In this document: in pieces, positions 36,691 through 44,526 of the stretch | How positions within the stretch are numbered: the stretch's first letter is position 1 | How the letters are laid out: each line of letters begins with the position of its first letter | Source: Anaerostipes sp. 992a | Lineage (GTDB): Bacteria; Bacillota; Clostridia; Lachnospirales; Lachnospiraceae | Reading direction: 5' to 3' | Length of the DNA stretch: 64,000 nt | Assembly (NCBI RefSeq): GCF_001940245.1 | Contig: NZ_MJIG01000004.1 | Location: forward strand, 620,001-684,000 | Program-made: the position numbers and the translations under genes | Notes under the pieces: model-generated | Database searches by the model: none | Seen by the model: only the letters and a program-made list of their open reading frames with translations | What the model was told of the DNA's origin: nothing

Positions 36691-37860
36691 TTAAAATGCA
36701 AATTGTTCTCCGTATCTCCTTAGATTTATAGATGCTTGAAAATCCCTATCAATAACATTGCCACAGTCGCATTTATAAATTCTATCCGATAACTTCAAAT
36801 CTTTTTTTATAGTTCCACAACAACTACATAATTTTGAAGATGGATAAAATCTGTCTGCAATAACCATTTGTATATTGTTATTTTTACATTTATATTCTAT
36901 CTGTCTTTTAAATTCAAAAAACCCTTGTTGTTGAACTGCTTTTGATAAATGTCTATTCTTCATCATTCCTTTTACATTCAGATCTTCAATGCAAATAAAT
37001 CTTGGTTTTCGATTTACGATCTCAGATGTTGTTTGATGTAAATAGTTCTTACGGATATTCGTCAATCTATGATTTACTTTTAAAAGTTCTTTTTCTCTCT
37101 TTATAATGTTACTTGTCTTGCAGTAACTTTCTCCTTTCTTATTATTCTCGTATTTACGAGATATGGAACGCTGTAACCTACGTTTCCTTTTCTCTAGTTT
37201 CTTAATTGTTTTTGATTTATGAATGTTCTTATAAGTATGATCATCAGAACATATTGCCAAATCTTTTATTCCTAAATCTATTCCAATACCATCATTCATT
37301 GGTATTTCTTCATTATCTGGACATTCTATTCCAACGCTAATCCACCAATGAATACCATCAAATGTTACTCTTGGGTTCATGTATTTTATGTCTATGTCTG
37401 TTGGAACTCTGCCATGTTCTGCAAGTCTTACCCAATTAAGCTTTGCTTTATTTCTCTTTTTACTAGAAGAAAAACTTTCAAATTTAACATGAGTATTAGT
37501 AAACTTTATTTTTACATTGTCTTGATAAAACGATGGTCTTGTTTTCTTTTTGGACTTAAATCTTGGATATTTACTCTTACCTTTGAAGAAATTTTTGTAT
37601 GCAATACAAGCATCTTTTATTGCTTGTTTCGTCACATTATTCGATACACTCTTTAACCAAACATATTCATCCGTTTTCTTTAATTGCGTAAATTCTTTTC
37701 GTAAGTCTCCATCAGATATAAACTTACCACCATTCTTATAATTCTCCTGTTCTCTTCCCAATGCCCAGTTGTAAGCAAATCTTGCAGTATTAGCATACTG
37801 GAATAATTTAGTCTTTTGTTTGTTGTTTGGTATCAGCATCACTCGAATTGTTTTTATCAT
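36691..37860 (-). CDS. tnpB: TnpB RNA-guided endonuclease (IS607 type)
   Basis: A 389-residue TnpB, full length for the family. The RuvC triad is in place: Asp in GIDLGIKDLA (about 195), Glu in CIEDLNVKGM (about 290) and Asp in VIDRDFQASINL (about 372). The zinc ribbon CSCCG...CDCG is intact. It is expected to cut DNA guided by omega RNA, helping the element persist at its site. Start is placed at the ATG at 37860; an ATG directly before it and a GTG at 37872 are alternatives, and they overlap the end of the tnpA remnant. Confidence 0.93.
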   Translation of the reverse strand: MIKTIRVMLIPNNKQKTKLFQYANTARFAYNWALGREQENYKNGGKFISDGDLRKEFTQLKKTDEYVWLKSVSNNVTKQAIKDACIAYKNFFKGKSKYPRFKSKKKTRPSFYQDNVKIKFTNTHVKFESFSSSKKRNKAKLNWVRLAEHGRVPTDIDIKYMNPRVTFDGIHWWISVGIECPDNEEIPMNDGIGIDLGIKDLAICSDDHTYKNIHKSKTIKKLEKRKRRLQRSISRKYENNKKGESYCKTSNIIKREKELLKVNHRLTNIRKNYLHQTTSEIVNRKPRFICIEDLNVKGMMKNRHLSKAVQQQGFFEFKRQIEYKCKNNNIQMVIADRFYPSSKLCSCCGTIKKDLKLSDRIYKCDCGNVIDRDFQASINLRRYGEQFAF

Positions 37861-37865
37861 CATTA

Positions 37866-38145
37866 TCACCACTTAAAACCAAATCGTAATAATCTATCTT
37901 TATACAAAACTACAACCTTTTCGACTTTGTTTGTTACTTGAAACTCGACAATATCCAATTACAATTCTGTCTAAATTAGGTTTTATATTCATTACTTGAT
38001 TTCACTGTTCATGGGAATCATATCTATATCCGTTGCTGGAAGTGTGGTGTGGGTGAAGTTTTCCATTTTTATCCCAATTCCTTAATGTCTGTGAAGATAC
38101 ACCTAAAATTTTTGAAAACTCATTGATAGAATAGTATTTACTCAT
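37866..38145 (-). pseudogene. Decayed IS607 serine transposase (tnpA)
   Basis: Starting at the ATG at 38143-38145 after AAGGAGAATGAATT, the frame encodes a MerR-type HTH: YYSINEFSKILGVSSQTLR and WDKNGKLHPHHTSSNGYRYD, then HEQ and an in-frame TGA. Past the stop the same frame continues NQVMNIKPNLDRIVIGYCRV, with the catalytic SSNKQ region. After that, a different frame gives KVEKVVVLYKDRLLRFGFKW and a stop. This shows a nonsense mutation plus a deletion of most of the recombinase domain. A normal TnpA is about 200 residues; this remnant spans under 95 codons. The remaining gap to 38267 is AT-rich left-end DNA. Confidence 0.88.
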
Positions 38146-38166
38146 AATTCATTCTCCTTATGCTGT

Positions 38167-38195
38167 TTTATATTGTTTATACTTTATTCTATCAA
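38167..38195 (-). promoter_or_regulatory. Promoter in the IS607 left end
   Basis: TTGATA (38190-38195) and TATAAA (38167-38172) are 17 bp apart on the minus strand, 22 bases before the tnpA start. It may still transcribe tnpB. Confidence 0.55.
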
Positions 38196-38267
38196 AAAAC
38201 TTATAAAAGCCAACAATTATTTATAACATTTTATAAATTTTGTTTATCTGTTCTTACCCTCCCACTT

Positions 38268-39608
38268 TTATTCAGTTATAGAGGAACTATCTGCATCTGA
38301 TCCCTCTATCTTCTGAGAAAATGGCATTAAGAACTGATGACTTTCCCCACTTACCTGCCAGAAGGATAATCCAGTGAGATCCGTTTTTACATGGGAAAAC
38401 AAATCCGTGAAGGAATACTGCTCTTTTTTCTCGAAGCTTCGATCCGCGATCGTTGCAACTCCATTGCTATTTACCGCCATAATATAGATAAATTCTTCTC
38501 CATCCAGAACCTTTCCATCACTCATCATCATAACCAAATGACCTGCCTGGACAATTTCCCGGATGCTATCTTCATCCGTATCCTGAATCACTCCATATTC
38601 CATAGGCTCCTCTGTGCTTACCACTTCGTCTTCTATGCTCTTCTCTTCTGAAGCCTTCTCATCTTTTGTTGCTGCCGTATCTCCATCTGGATTGGAAATG
38701 ACCCAGAATGGTCCTCCAGCAGCCGCGGGTTTGGATTGATCGATAATATCAGACAATTGATATTTATAACGGCTTCGTTCTCTGCTTCCAACATCCGCCA
38801 CTGTTACATTATCATTCTCATCAATGCCTACCAATACCATAAAATGGCCACCTTTGGTAAAGTATCCAGGTCCCATCAGACAAACGACCGGATTTCCTTC
38901 CTGGAGAGCTTCCCGGATTGCCTGTGCATCCGTTCCAACACCCTCACACTGTAAGCCATATTCCTCTGACAATGCTGGAATCAATGCATGAGAGGACCCC
39001 TGACCAGAATAGTATCCATGCTCATACGCCCACACCGTCGTATCCACTGGTGTTACCCACTTACCTGTTAAGGATGTAATCACGACTGCCATGCTGGTTG
39101 GTCCACATCCGGCTTTCTTAATCCGATATCCATTGTCATTCCACGCAGGATCCCCTTGATTAAAGTATACAAAGCCATTGATCATCTCTTTCTGATTCTT
39201 CATGGCAAGACTATGGTCATTGTATACCTTTGGAATAATATGAACGGATAGCTTTTCCTCTTCCTGATCAACCTTTTCTAACTTCTTAACCTTCTCGGCC
39301 GTAATGGTCTTTTTCTCTTTTTTCTTCTTTTTTGATGTATCCGTATTCTTCTTCTTTTCTGTAGAAGACTCCGTCGTCGGCTTCTCTGTTCGCTTTTCTG
39401 TTATCTCTTCGGTCGTCTTCTCCGTTTGTGTCTCCTGATTTTCACTTGCAGTTTCCGTTGTCTGCGCCGTCGTCTCCCTCTCTGACGCTGTCTCCGTCTG
39501 TGCTGCTGTATCTCCCACTTCATTTTGTGCGGCTACATTCATAGAACATAACGCTGTTGTAAATGCCACGCTAATGGCCATACTTTTTATTATTTTAGAA
39601 AAATGCAT
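38268..39608 (-). CDS. Secreted C39-like cysteine peptidase-fold protein
   Basis: A 446-residue exported protein. A signal peptide (about residues 1-28, ending VAAQ) is followed by a Thr/Glu/Lys-rich low-complexity spacer (about 30-125). A Peptidase_C39_2-like domain (about 140-305) follows with the active Cys in KKAGCGPTSMAV, the His in GGHFMVLVG and an Asp in VADVG. A second, degenerate half (about 340-435) repeats the pattern loosely (YIMAVNSNGVATIADRSF) but lacks a clear Cys. The function may be wall-protein or peptide hydrolysis. It has its own promoter. The IS607 element inserted just after its 3' end. Confidence 0.8.
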   Translation of the reverse strand: MHFSKIIKSMAISVAFTTALCSMNVAAQNEVGDTAAQTETASERETTAQTTETASENQETQTEKTTEEITEKRTEKPTTESSTEKKKNTDTSKKKKKEKKTITAEKVKKLEKVDQEEEKLSVHIIPKVYNDHSLAMKNQKEMINGFVYFNQGDPAWNDNGYRIKKAGCGPTSMAVVITSLTGKWVTPVDTTVWAYEHGYYSGQGSSHALIPALSEEYGLQCEGVGTDAQAIREALQEGNPVVCLMGPGYFTKGGHFMVLVGIDENDNVTVADVGSRERSRYKYQLSDIIDQSKPAAAGGPFWVISNPDGDTAATKDEKASEEKSIEDEVVSTEEPMEYGVIQDTDEDSIREIVQAGHLVMMMSDGKVLDGEEFIYIMAVNSNGVATIADRSFEKKEQYSFTDLFSHVKTDLTGLSFWQVSGESHQFLMPFSQKIEGSDADSSSITE

Positions 39609-39678
39609 CTTGCATCATACCCCTTCATCTATCATCTAAATTCATCTTATGTCTTCGTGTAATCTTCTAGCACTTCTT

Positions 39679-39707
39679 ATGATAGACCTCACCGGTTTAT
39701 TTGTCAA
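39679..39707 (-). promoter_or_regulatory. Promoter of the C39-like gene
   Basis: TTGACA (39702-39707) and TATCAT (39679-39684) are exactly 17 bp apart on the minus strand, about 70 bases before the start codon. Confidence 0.7.
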
Positions 39708-39775
39708 AAGAGAAATGAATAACTTTTCTTAAAGTTTTCTTAATGTCTGTGTAATATTTCTTAATATAACAAAAA

Positions 39776-39811
39776 AGCCCCAAGACCTTGATGATTCAAA
39801 GCCTTGAGACT
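39776..39811 (-). terminator. Original terminator of the tRNA array, displaced by the island
   Basis: AGTCTCAAG and CTTGGGGCT pair (with G-U) on the minus strand and run into TTTTTT. It lies directly after the partial tRNA-Leu copy. It was presumably the terminator of the tRNA operon before the island separated them. Confidence 0.75.
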
Positions 39812-39813
39812 CA

Positions 39814-39887
39814 TGCCTGCGGATAACAGGAATCGAACCTGCACGTCAAAGACACTAGATCCTAAGTCTAGCGCGTCTGCCAGTTCC
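39814..39887 (-). repeat. Island attachment site, partial tRNA-Leu copy
   Basis: 74 bases identical to 47348-47421, covering the tRNA-Leu region from the D-arm side to just past the 3' end. The 5' acceptor strand is replaced by unrelated sequence, so this copy cannot fold as a tRNA. The bases from here to 39987 hold no gene. Confidence 0.93.
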
Positions 39888-39987
39888 TATAAACCCTGTA
39901 TTTAAGCGGATTTCGCCAGATTGCTTTTTTCTAATTACACTAGATTCTTCTTTATAAAGAGTAGCATATGTATGTTCTTATTGCAAG

Positions 39988-40962
39988 CTATTTTTTCTTC
40001 TTCCATGTGACTTTCAACTCAACCAACGTGCTTTTCCCATTAATCTTTGGAATCCGCCTCCTATAGTATTTAATATTTGTATTCTCTTTATCAATCTTAT
40101 ACGGTTCTCTGCTCAGCATATCATATATGTAGTCAACAGAAACCCCGTACAGGAAAGCGGGCATCTGGATTCTCTTATTTAAAGACTCATCGTCCCATCT
40201 CGTCCATATTCTTTTGCCGTTCTCACCAATACAAGGCTTCGCTTGTATACACTCAATCCTATGGTGTACTGCCCTATGCACACCTTGGTCTTTCACATAT
40301 TCCAGATTCTTGTAGTGAGAATCAAGCTTTTTCCCGTTGATGTGATGAACAATAGGTTCCCCAACATATAGAAAAGGATTATTTAAAAAGGTAGCTGCAA
40401 TCAGCGTATGAAGCCGAAACTTTACGTTTTCCACACTTACGATACTTCTTCTAGGCATATCCAAAGAAATATAATTGCCGTCCAGCCTAGATTTTACGAG
40501 ATATAAACCTTCTTCACCCATGGCTATTACATCCCCGTACTCGTTAATATAAGCATTGTTGATCGTATATTTACCAATTTGAGAAGGCATAGCATAAAAA
40601 ATGTCTGATCGTATCGTTTGCTCCTTGAAATCTTCTCTATATTTTATTTTTGTTGTGTGGTAGGCTTCCTTTACCTTCTCAAATGGTAACTGTTCAACAT
40701 GGCTCATATCCTTGTACGGAAAGGCACAGCCAGAGAATCTGTTCTTATTTGTGAATAGTCTTCTGACTCTTTTTTTTATGAACGATTCTGCTTCTTTTTT
40801 TCCGTAAAGATACCCGTAAGCGTACATATATCCCTCTTCTTTTTCCAAGATGCCCCTCATCTGTCTTGTATCAACTCGTAATCTTCTTTTTTCGTCTATT
40901 TTTTTTAGACTTTTGTCGACGCTTTCATCGACGATTTTCTTGATTAATTCAGTTAAACTCAT
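39988..40962 (-). CDS. HNH endonuclease domain protein
   Basis: A 324-residue island protein. The C-terminal half contains an HNH core: RLHTLIAATFLNNP, then VHHINGKKLDSHYKNLEYV (His-His, Asn and a final Asn-Leu-Glu), at about residues 185-230. This resembles HNH enzymes of homing or phage type. The N-terminal 110 residues are Lys/Arg-rich and unrecognised. The C-terminus is strongly basic (KKKK). It could cut a competing replicon or assist the island's own transfer; neither can be shown. Neighbouring genes on the same strand are unknown. Confidence 0.72.
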   Translation of the reverse strand: MSLTELIKKIVDESVDKSLKKIDEKRRLRVDTRQMRGILEKEEGYMYAYGYLYGKKEAESFIKKRVRRLFTNKNRFSGCAFPYKDMSHVEQLPFEKVKEAYHTTKIKYREDFKEQTIRSDIFYAMPSQIGKYTINNAYINEYGDVIAMGEEGLYLVKSRLDGNYISLDMPRRSIVSVENVKFRLHTLIAATFLNNPFLYVGEPIVHHINGKKLDSHYKNLEYVKDQGVHRAVHHRIECIQAKPCIGENGKRIWTRWDDESLNKRIQMPAFLYGVSVDYIYDMLSREPYKIDKENTNIKYYRRRIPKINGKSTLVELKVTWKKKK

Positions 40963-41025
40963 ATTTAATTCTCCTTTGTATTCATTATATTTAAAAAAAA
41001 TGGGACTTCATATATATATACAAAA

Positions 41026-41640
41026 TTATTTTTCCTTAAATACATAATTTTCTCCTTCAATAACTTCTAGGACTTTATTGACAAATTGAACCGAAACCAA
41101 TTCAGAAATTTCTTTTCCAATTGTATGAAGTTCTCCTTCTAAATCTATAATTTCTAAATCATATTTTTTTAACATATCTTCTCGAATTGGTGAATGAAAG
41201 GATACTTCACCACAATCGTAAAACAAATAATATTTTTCAATAATTTCTTCTTCATATCTAACGCCAAAACAAACTTCTCTTTCAAGTTCTCTATCATAAT
41301 ACTCACTTTTATAAATAAATTTATTCTGCATCAATAATTGATCATAACACTCATCCCAATCATAAATCTTAACCTTTCGTTTCCTAAATATAGTTTCCTT
41401 ATGAATACAGGTTGGTTCCAACAATGTAAGCAATCGTTCTTTTTTAGAATAGTATTCCTCTTTCTTTTGACGACATTTTGATTCTGTATCGTAAATGTCT
41501 ATATGTTGTTCCCTATACGAACGTTCTTGATCTCGATAATTCTTAGCACGTTTATTCACACTGAACAAGCAATCAACAAGCATCTCTTTTGTAATAATAT
41601 TGTTTTTTAAATTAATAGTATATTGTTTAGGTGTTTTCAT
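41026..41640 (-). CDS. Island protein of unknown function
   Basis: A 204-residue, Tyr-, Glu- and Lys-rich protein without a recognised domain. Residues about 20-75 look helical and charged (YRDQERSYREQHIDIYD), possibly a coiled coil. The central part has two Cys-containing strands (EVCFGVRYEEE, YLFYDCGEVSF). The frame extends to 41703, but AAGGAGACAAT precedes the ATG at 41640. It lies between the HNH gene and a hairpin-rich region. Confidence 0.65.
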   Translation of the reverse strand: MKTPKQYTINLKNNIITKEMLVDCLFSVNKRAKNYRDQERSYREQHIDIYDTESKCRQKKEEYYSKKERLLTLLEPTCIHKETIFRKRKVKIYDWDECYDQLLMQNKFIYKSEYYDRELEREVCFGVRYEEEIIEKYYLFYDCGEVSFHSPIREDMLKKYDLEIIDLEGELHTIGKEISELVSVQFVNKVLEVIEGENYVFKEK

Positions 41641-41705
41641 ATTGTCTCCTTCTAAAATAAAATCTTTTGATATTACTAAATAACATTTTACGTATCTTAT
41701 CACTA

Positions 41706-41968
41706 TAGCCAGAAAAACTTATTACTAAAATAATGCTTTATTTAGATTTTTTCGAACTTGCTGAGAAAAACTAAATAAAGCCGATAAGTTTTTATATAAA
41801 TAATGAACACATTACCTTATAATAGATCCTTTCGTTGCGCACTCAAGGATCTGCAACTGCGTTGCTTTTTTAATTTCATATAAAAATCTTCTTCCTGGCT
41901 AAATTTTTCTACGAAACACAATTACAATCGTAAGATTGTACAGTACAATTGCTACAGCTATTGTACTG
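41706..41968. other. Hairpin-rich non-coding region, possible replication origin
   Basis: A gene-free stretch in the island packed with inverted repeats. Nested arms AAAAACTTAT/ATAAGTTTTT (about 41713-41722 and 41783-41792) enclose CTTTATTTAG/CTAAATAAAG (41736-41745 and 41771-41780). Then AGATCCTT/AAGGATCT, two short GTTGC repeats, ACAATC/GATTGT (41924-41939) and CAGTACAAT/ATTGTACTG (41941-41968). It follows the winged-helix gene. It might be an origin, a recombination site or simply terminators. Confidence 0.5.
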
Positions 41969-42024
41969 TTAAAGGCTTTATATTTTTTAATAATGTATAT
42001 TATTTACATTATTAGAATATTTTA

Positions 42025-42813
42025 CTAAAATTGACCATCTCCGGAGAATGGAAGTATAACGTATCTGTTGTTTTTATACTTGTTTTCTTTTTTATTCCAG
42101 TGATGAGAATATGTAATCAGTCCCAATTTAGCCAATTCGACGTAATTACGTTTAATTTGCTTAATTGGTATTCTGCCTACTTTTGAAATATCACGATGAG
42201 GAATCCACGCATATCCTATATCCTCATTAAAATATTTTTTTATAATCAGATATTCTCTTAAAGCCTGTGCTGGATCACTACAATTGCCAATAATCCTCTC
42301 TAAAATCAAATAATGTATAATCTCATAAGTTTCCATTTTTCCGTTTGCAGCTTTTCCCCATTTAACTAACTGATATTCATATACTCCTGCCTGTATCTCT
42401 TCAACAACGATATATTCTGCTGGCAGTTTAAGCAAATATCGCTTTAACGTATCTCTGCTCATCCCCAACTCACCAGCAAGCTTACGAACTGAAAAACTAT
42501 GCTTTTTATCAATTCTGACCCGTTTTAAAAGATATATATATAGTAGGGTAATCTTTGGATGCAATGATTTATTGTCAATAAAATAACAAGGAATAACCAA
42601 AGAAACTGAATCTAATTTTGCCTTTTCAACAATTTTTCTTTCTGTCCTCTTTAATTTATTTTCATCAAATCCTTTCAGAAAGTTATTGATTTCTTCATTT
42701 GTGCCATAAATAAAATTGCCCTTATCTTCACACAAATTGATGGGATAAAATCCATTTTCTCTAACTTTCTTTTCTTCATCTGCTTTTAGATAACGTTTAA
42801 CTCGTTCGCCTAT
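42025..42813 (-). CDS. Winged-helix DNA-binding protein, possible replication initiator
   Basis: An island protein of about 262 residues if it starts at the ATA at 42811-42813, or 236 residues from a TTG at 42735. AAGGAGG lies eight bases before the ATA, and the frame is open from there with a charged N-terminus (GERVKRYLKADEEKK). No ATG or GTG is in reach. A helix-turn-helix is clear near the middle (FSVRKLAGELGMSRDTLKRY). A second winged part lies near the end (IPHRDISKVGRIPIKQIKRNY). This layout suits a Rep-type initiator or regulator; the hairpin cluster downstream would fit an origin. Confidence 0.65.
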   Translation of the reverse strand: MGERVKRYLKADEEKKVRENGFYPINLCEDKGNFIYGTNEEINNFLKGFDENKLKRTERKIVEKAKLDSVSLVIPCYFIDNKSLHPKITLLYIYLLKRVRIDKKHSFSVRKLAGELGMSRDTLKRYLLKLPAEYIVVEEIQAGVYEYQLVKWGKAANGKMETYEIIHYLILERIIGNCSDPAQALREYLIIKKYFNEDIGYAWIPHRDISKVGRIPIKQIKRNYVELAKLGLITYSHHWNKKENKYKNNRYVILPFSGDGQF

Positions 42814-43001
42814 GTTATCAACCTCCTTAATAAATATGGTGATACAATGTATATAAAAATTTTATACACAATATCAAATTATTAAACTACTTATAAAAAT
42901 CATTTGGAAATTTAACCGAATTGGTCTTTTCCGATATTCAGCCTTAAAACTGAATGTATGATATACAGAAAATATCATGATTAATCCTTAAATATGCACC
43001 T
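42814..43001. other. Leader of the winged-helix gene
   Basis: AT-rich sequence between the promoter at 43002-43030 and the presumed ATA start. The only clear signal is AAGGAGG at 42824-42830 (minus strand). I see no terminator or further ORF in it. Confidence 0.4.
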
Positions 43002-43030
43002 AATATACACCAAGACAATTGACTTGTCAA
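43002..43030 (-). promoter_or_regulatory. Promoter of the island winged-helix gene
   Basis: TTGACA (43025-43030) and TATATT (43002-43007) are 17 bp apart on the minus strand. A palindrome GACTTG-N-CAAGTC (about 43021-43033) covers the -35 box and could be an operator. Between here and the terminator at 43144 is AT-rich DNA without features. Confidence 0.65.
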
Positions 43031-43143
43031 GTCTTTTTTTTCTTTTTACAAAAAAAATTTGTTGTTTTTCATAAAATATGTTACTTTTTATGAAAAGATA
43101 GAAAATTTATATAAATATCTGATAATTTCGATTGGCAAAATAA

Positions 43144-43169
43144 AGAACCGGATTTTATTTTCCGGCTCT
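43144..43169 (-). terminator. Terminator of the island membrane-protein gene
   Basis: AGAGCCGGA and TCCGGTTCT pair on the minus strand, followed by TTATTTT. It lies about 110 bases after the stop codon. Confidence 0.78.
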
Positions 43170-43278
43170 CATAATTAAGTATTCTTTTACACTTGTTTCT
43201 TTATACTCAACATCTGTATTTCTGTAAATCAACTAATCCATAACTACTGATATACTTTGAACCATTACTTTGCCACCA

Positions 43279-44088
43279 TTATTGATATTGACTTAAATCT
43301 GGTCCAGAGCCAGTTACAGATACTGGATCGCTATCTTCTTCATCAGTTTCATCTTCTTCATCTATAACACTCTCAAATTTACCATTTTTTTTCTTATAAG
43401 TGCCCTCAATATAATCAGATTCACCATTTACGCTAACATATACTGATGTATAATAGTAATTTCCACTTCGTTTTACCGTAAAACTATCTTTATCAACATT
43501 AATATTACTTCCAATACTTTTGATTAAATTAATTTCTTTAAATTTTAGTTGCTCAAAGTCTTCATCAGAAACCAAATCACTTTCTTTTTCTTTAATTTTT
43601 ACTACATATTTTTTAGAAAATTCTCCTTCTATATAGTCTCCATTATTGTCTTCATATACGTAATTCTCACTTTCAATTGAAGCAATATTATCTTCATCAG
43701 AAAATGTTAAATCTAATTTGTATACTTGGTTTGGTTTTAAATCAACCTCAACAGAATGTTTATTATATGATTCATAACTATCATTAATATTTCCCTTCGT
43801 ATCTAATTCAATTATTGAAAATCCCACAAATGTTAATGTTTCATCGGATATATTCTTAATTCTATAAACAACATCATAATATCCATCAACATCACGTACA
43901 ATTTCATGACCTATAATTTGAAATTGACCTTGATTAATATTTGTTTCTTCTCCATCGTTGTATGAACTATCTATGGTGTCTTCTGATGAAGTCCAAACAT
44001 ATATGATTATTCCAATAAATATAATCCCCAAAACCATCAAAATTATTGATAATACTTTTAATATCTTTTTTGTTATTTCTTTTTTCAT
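43279..44088 (-). CDS. Membrane-anchored protein with acidic tail, unknown function
   Basis: A 269-residue island protein with one N-terminal membrane segment (about residues 11-33). Residues about 50-130 form a beta-rich FxLYD-like domain (YDVVYRIKNISDETLTFVGF). The rest is acidic, with an Asp/Glu-rich stretch (about 240-255: EEDETDEEDSD). The protein is probably exposed outside the membrane. The start at 44088 follows GGAGGAG. Its promoter holds a perfect palindrome between the -35 and -10 boxes, and a small XRE gene diverges from it, so it looks tightly repressed. Confidence 0.75.
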   Translation of the reverse strand: MKKEITKKILKVLSIILMVLGIIFIGIIIYVWTSSEDTIDSSYNDGEETNINQGQFQIIGHEIVRDVDGYYDVVYRIKNISDETLTFVGFSIIELDTKGNINDSYESYNKHSVEVDLKPNQVYKLDLTFSDEDNIASIESENYVYEDNNGDYIEGEFSKKYVVKIKEKESDLVSDEDFEQLKFKEINLIKSIGSNINVDKDSFTVKRSGNYYYTSVYVSVNGESDYIEGTYKKKNGKFESVIDEEDETDEEDSDPVSVTGSGPDLSQYQ

Positions 44089-44117
44089 AATCTCCTCCAT
44101 AAGTATATTTTTCTTTA

Positions 44118-44146
44118 ATTATACTTAATATATTAAGTATAGTCAA
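44118..44146 (-). promoter_or_regulatory. Promoter with embedded palindromic operator
   Basis: TTGACT (44141-44146) and TATAAT (44118-44123) are 17 bp apart on the minus strand. A perfect 22-bp palindrome at 44120-44141 (half-site TATACTTAATA) fills the spacer and touches both boxes. A bound repressor would block polymerase directly. The XRE gene at 44188 is the obvious candidate. Confidence 0.82.
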
Positions 44147-44187
44147 CAGATTTAATGTGTTAGGCTTTCTTTATGAGGTAAAGAATT

Positions 44188-44391
44188 ATGATATCGTATG
44201 AACCATTCTATCAAACGCTACTTAAAAAGAACATCACTGAATATCACCTAATATACAAAGAAGGAATATCCGCAAACACCTTATATCGAATAAAAAAAGG
44301 GTTGCCTATCACAACTAAGACTTTAGACACCCTTTGCTTTATTCTGGATTGTGAAGTATCAGATATTATTCTACATGACAAAACCAAGTAA
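44188..44391 (+). CDS. Small XRE/Cro-type regulator
   Basis: A 67-residue single-domain helix-turn-helix protein of the Cro/C1 class. The recognition region is ISANTLYRIKKGLPITTKTL and the protein ends LDTLCFILDCEVSDIILHD, typical for small Lachnospiraceae XRE proteins. It is divergent from the membrane-protein gene and is preceded by TGAGGTAAAG. It probably binds the palindrome at 44120-44141. Confidence 0.85.
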   Translation: MISYEPFYQTLLKKNITEYHLIYKEGISANTLYRIKKGLPITTKTLDTLCFILDCEVSDIILHDKTK

Positions 44392-44445
44392 CCCTACAAT
44401 TTCACCAGATTTCTATAGGAGAACAGACTAACGCCAACAGAAAAA

Positions 44446-44475
44446 GGAGCAATTACTTAAAAGTTTTAATTGCCC
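44446..44475 (-). terminator. Terminator of the serine recombinase gene
   Basis: GGGCAATTA and TAATTGCTCC pair on the minus strand, with CTTTTTC after the stem. It lies about 50 bases beyond the recombinase stop codon. Confidence 0.7.
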
Positions 44476-44526
44476 CGTTTCTATTCTTTCCTATTAAATG
44501 TAGTTTCACATCTGGCTTTTTTTCAA

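Larger units (their letters stand above)
36520..38235 (-). mobile_element. IS607-family element with decayed tnpA and intact tnpB
   Basis: Contains remnants of a MerR-HTH serine transposase gene followed by a full tnpB, the IS607 order. Both ends carry the motif CTTTT(T)ATAAGTTTT (about 36530-36545 on the right, about 38191-38206 on the left), and IS607 elements lack long terminal inverted repeats. Exact ends are uncertain by tens of bases. Transposition would require a transposase in trans. Confidence 0.8.

Noticed and set aside
39814-39887. A second tRNA-Leu gene
   Set aside because: The 5' acceptor strand is missing, so it cannot fold; it is the island attachment copy.
43021-43045. A small terminator on the plus strand (GACTTG/CAAGTC then T run)
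   Set aside because: No plus-strand gene precedes it. It overlaps the -35 box of the winged-helix gene and is better seen as promoter or operator sequence.
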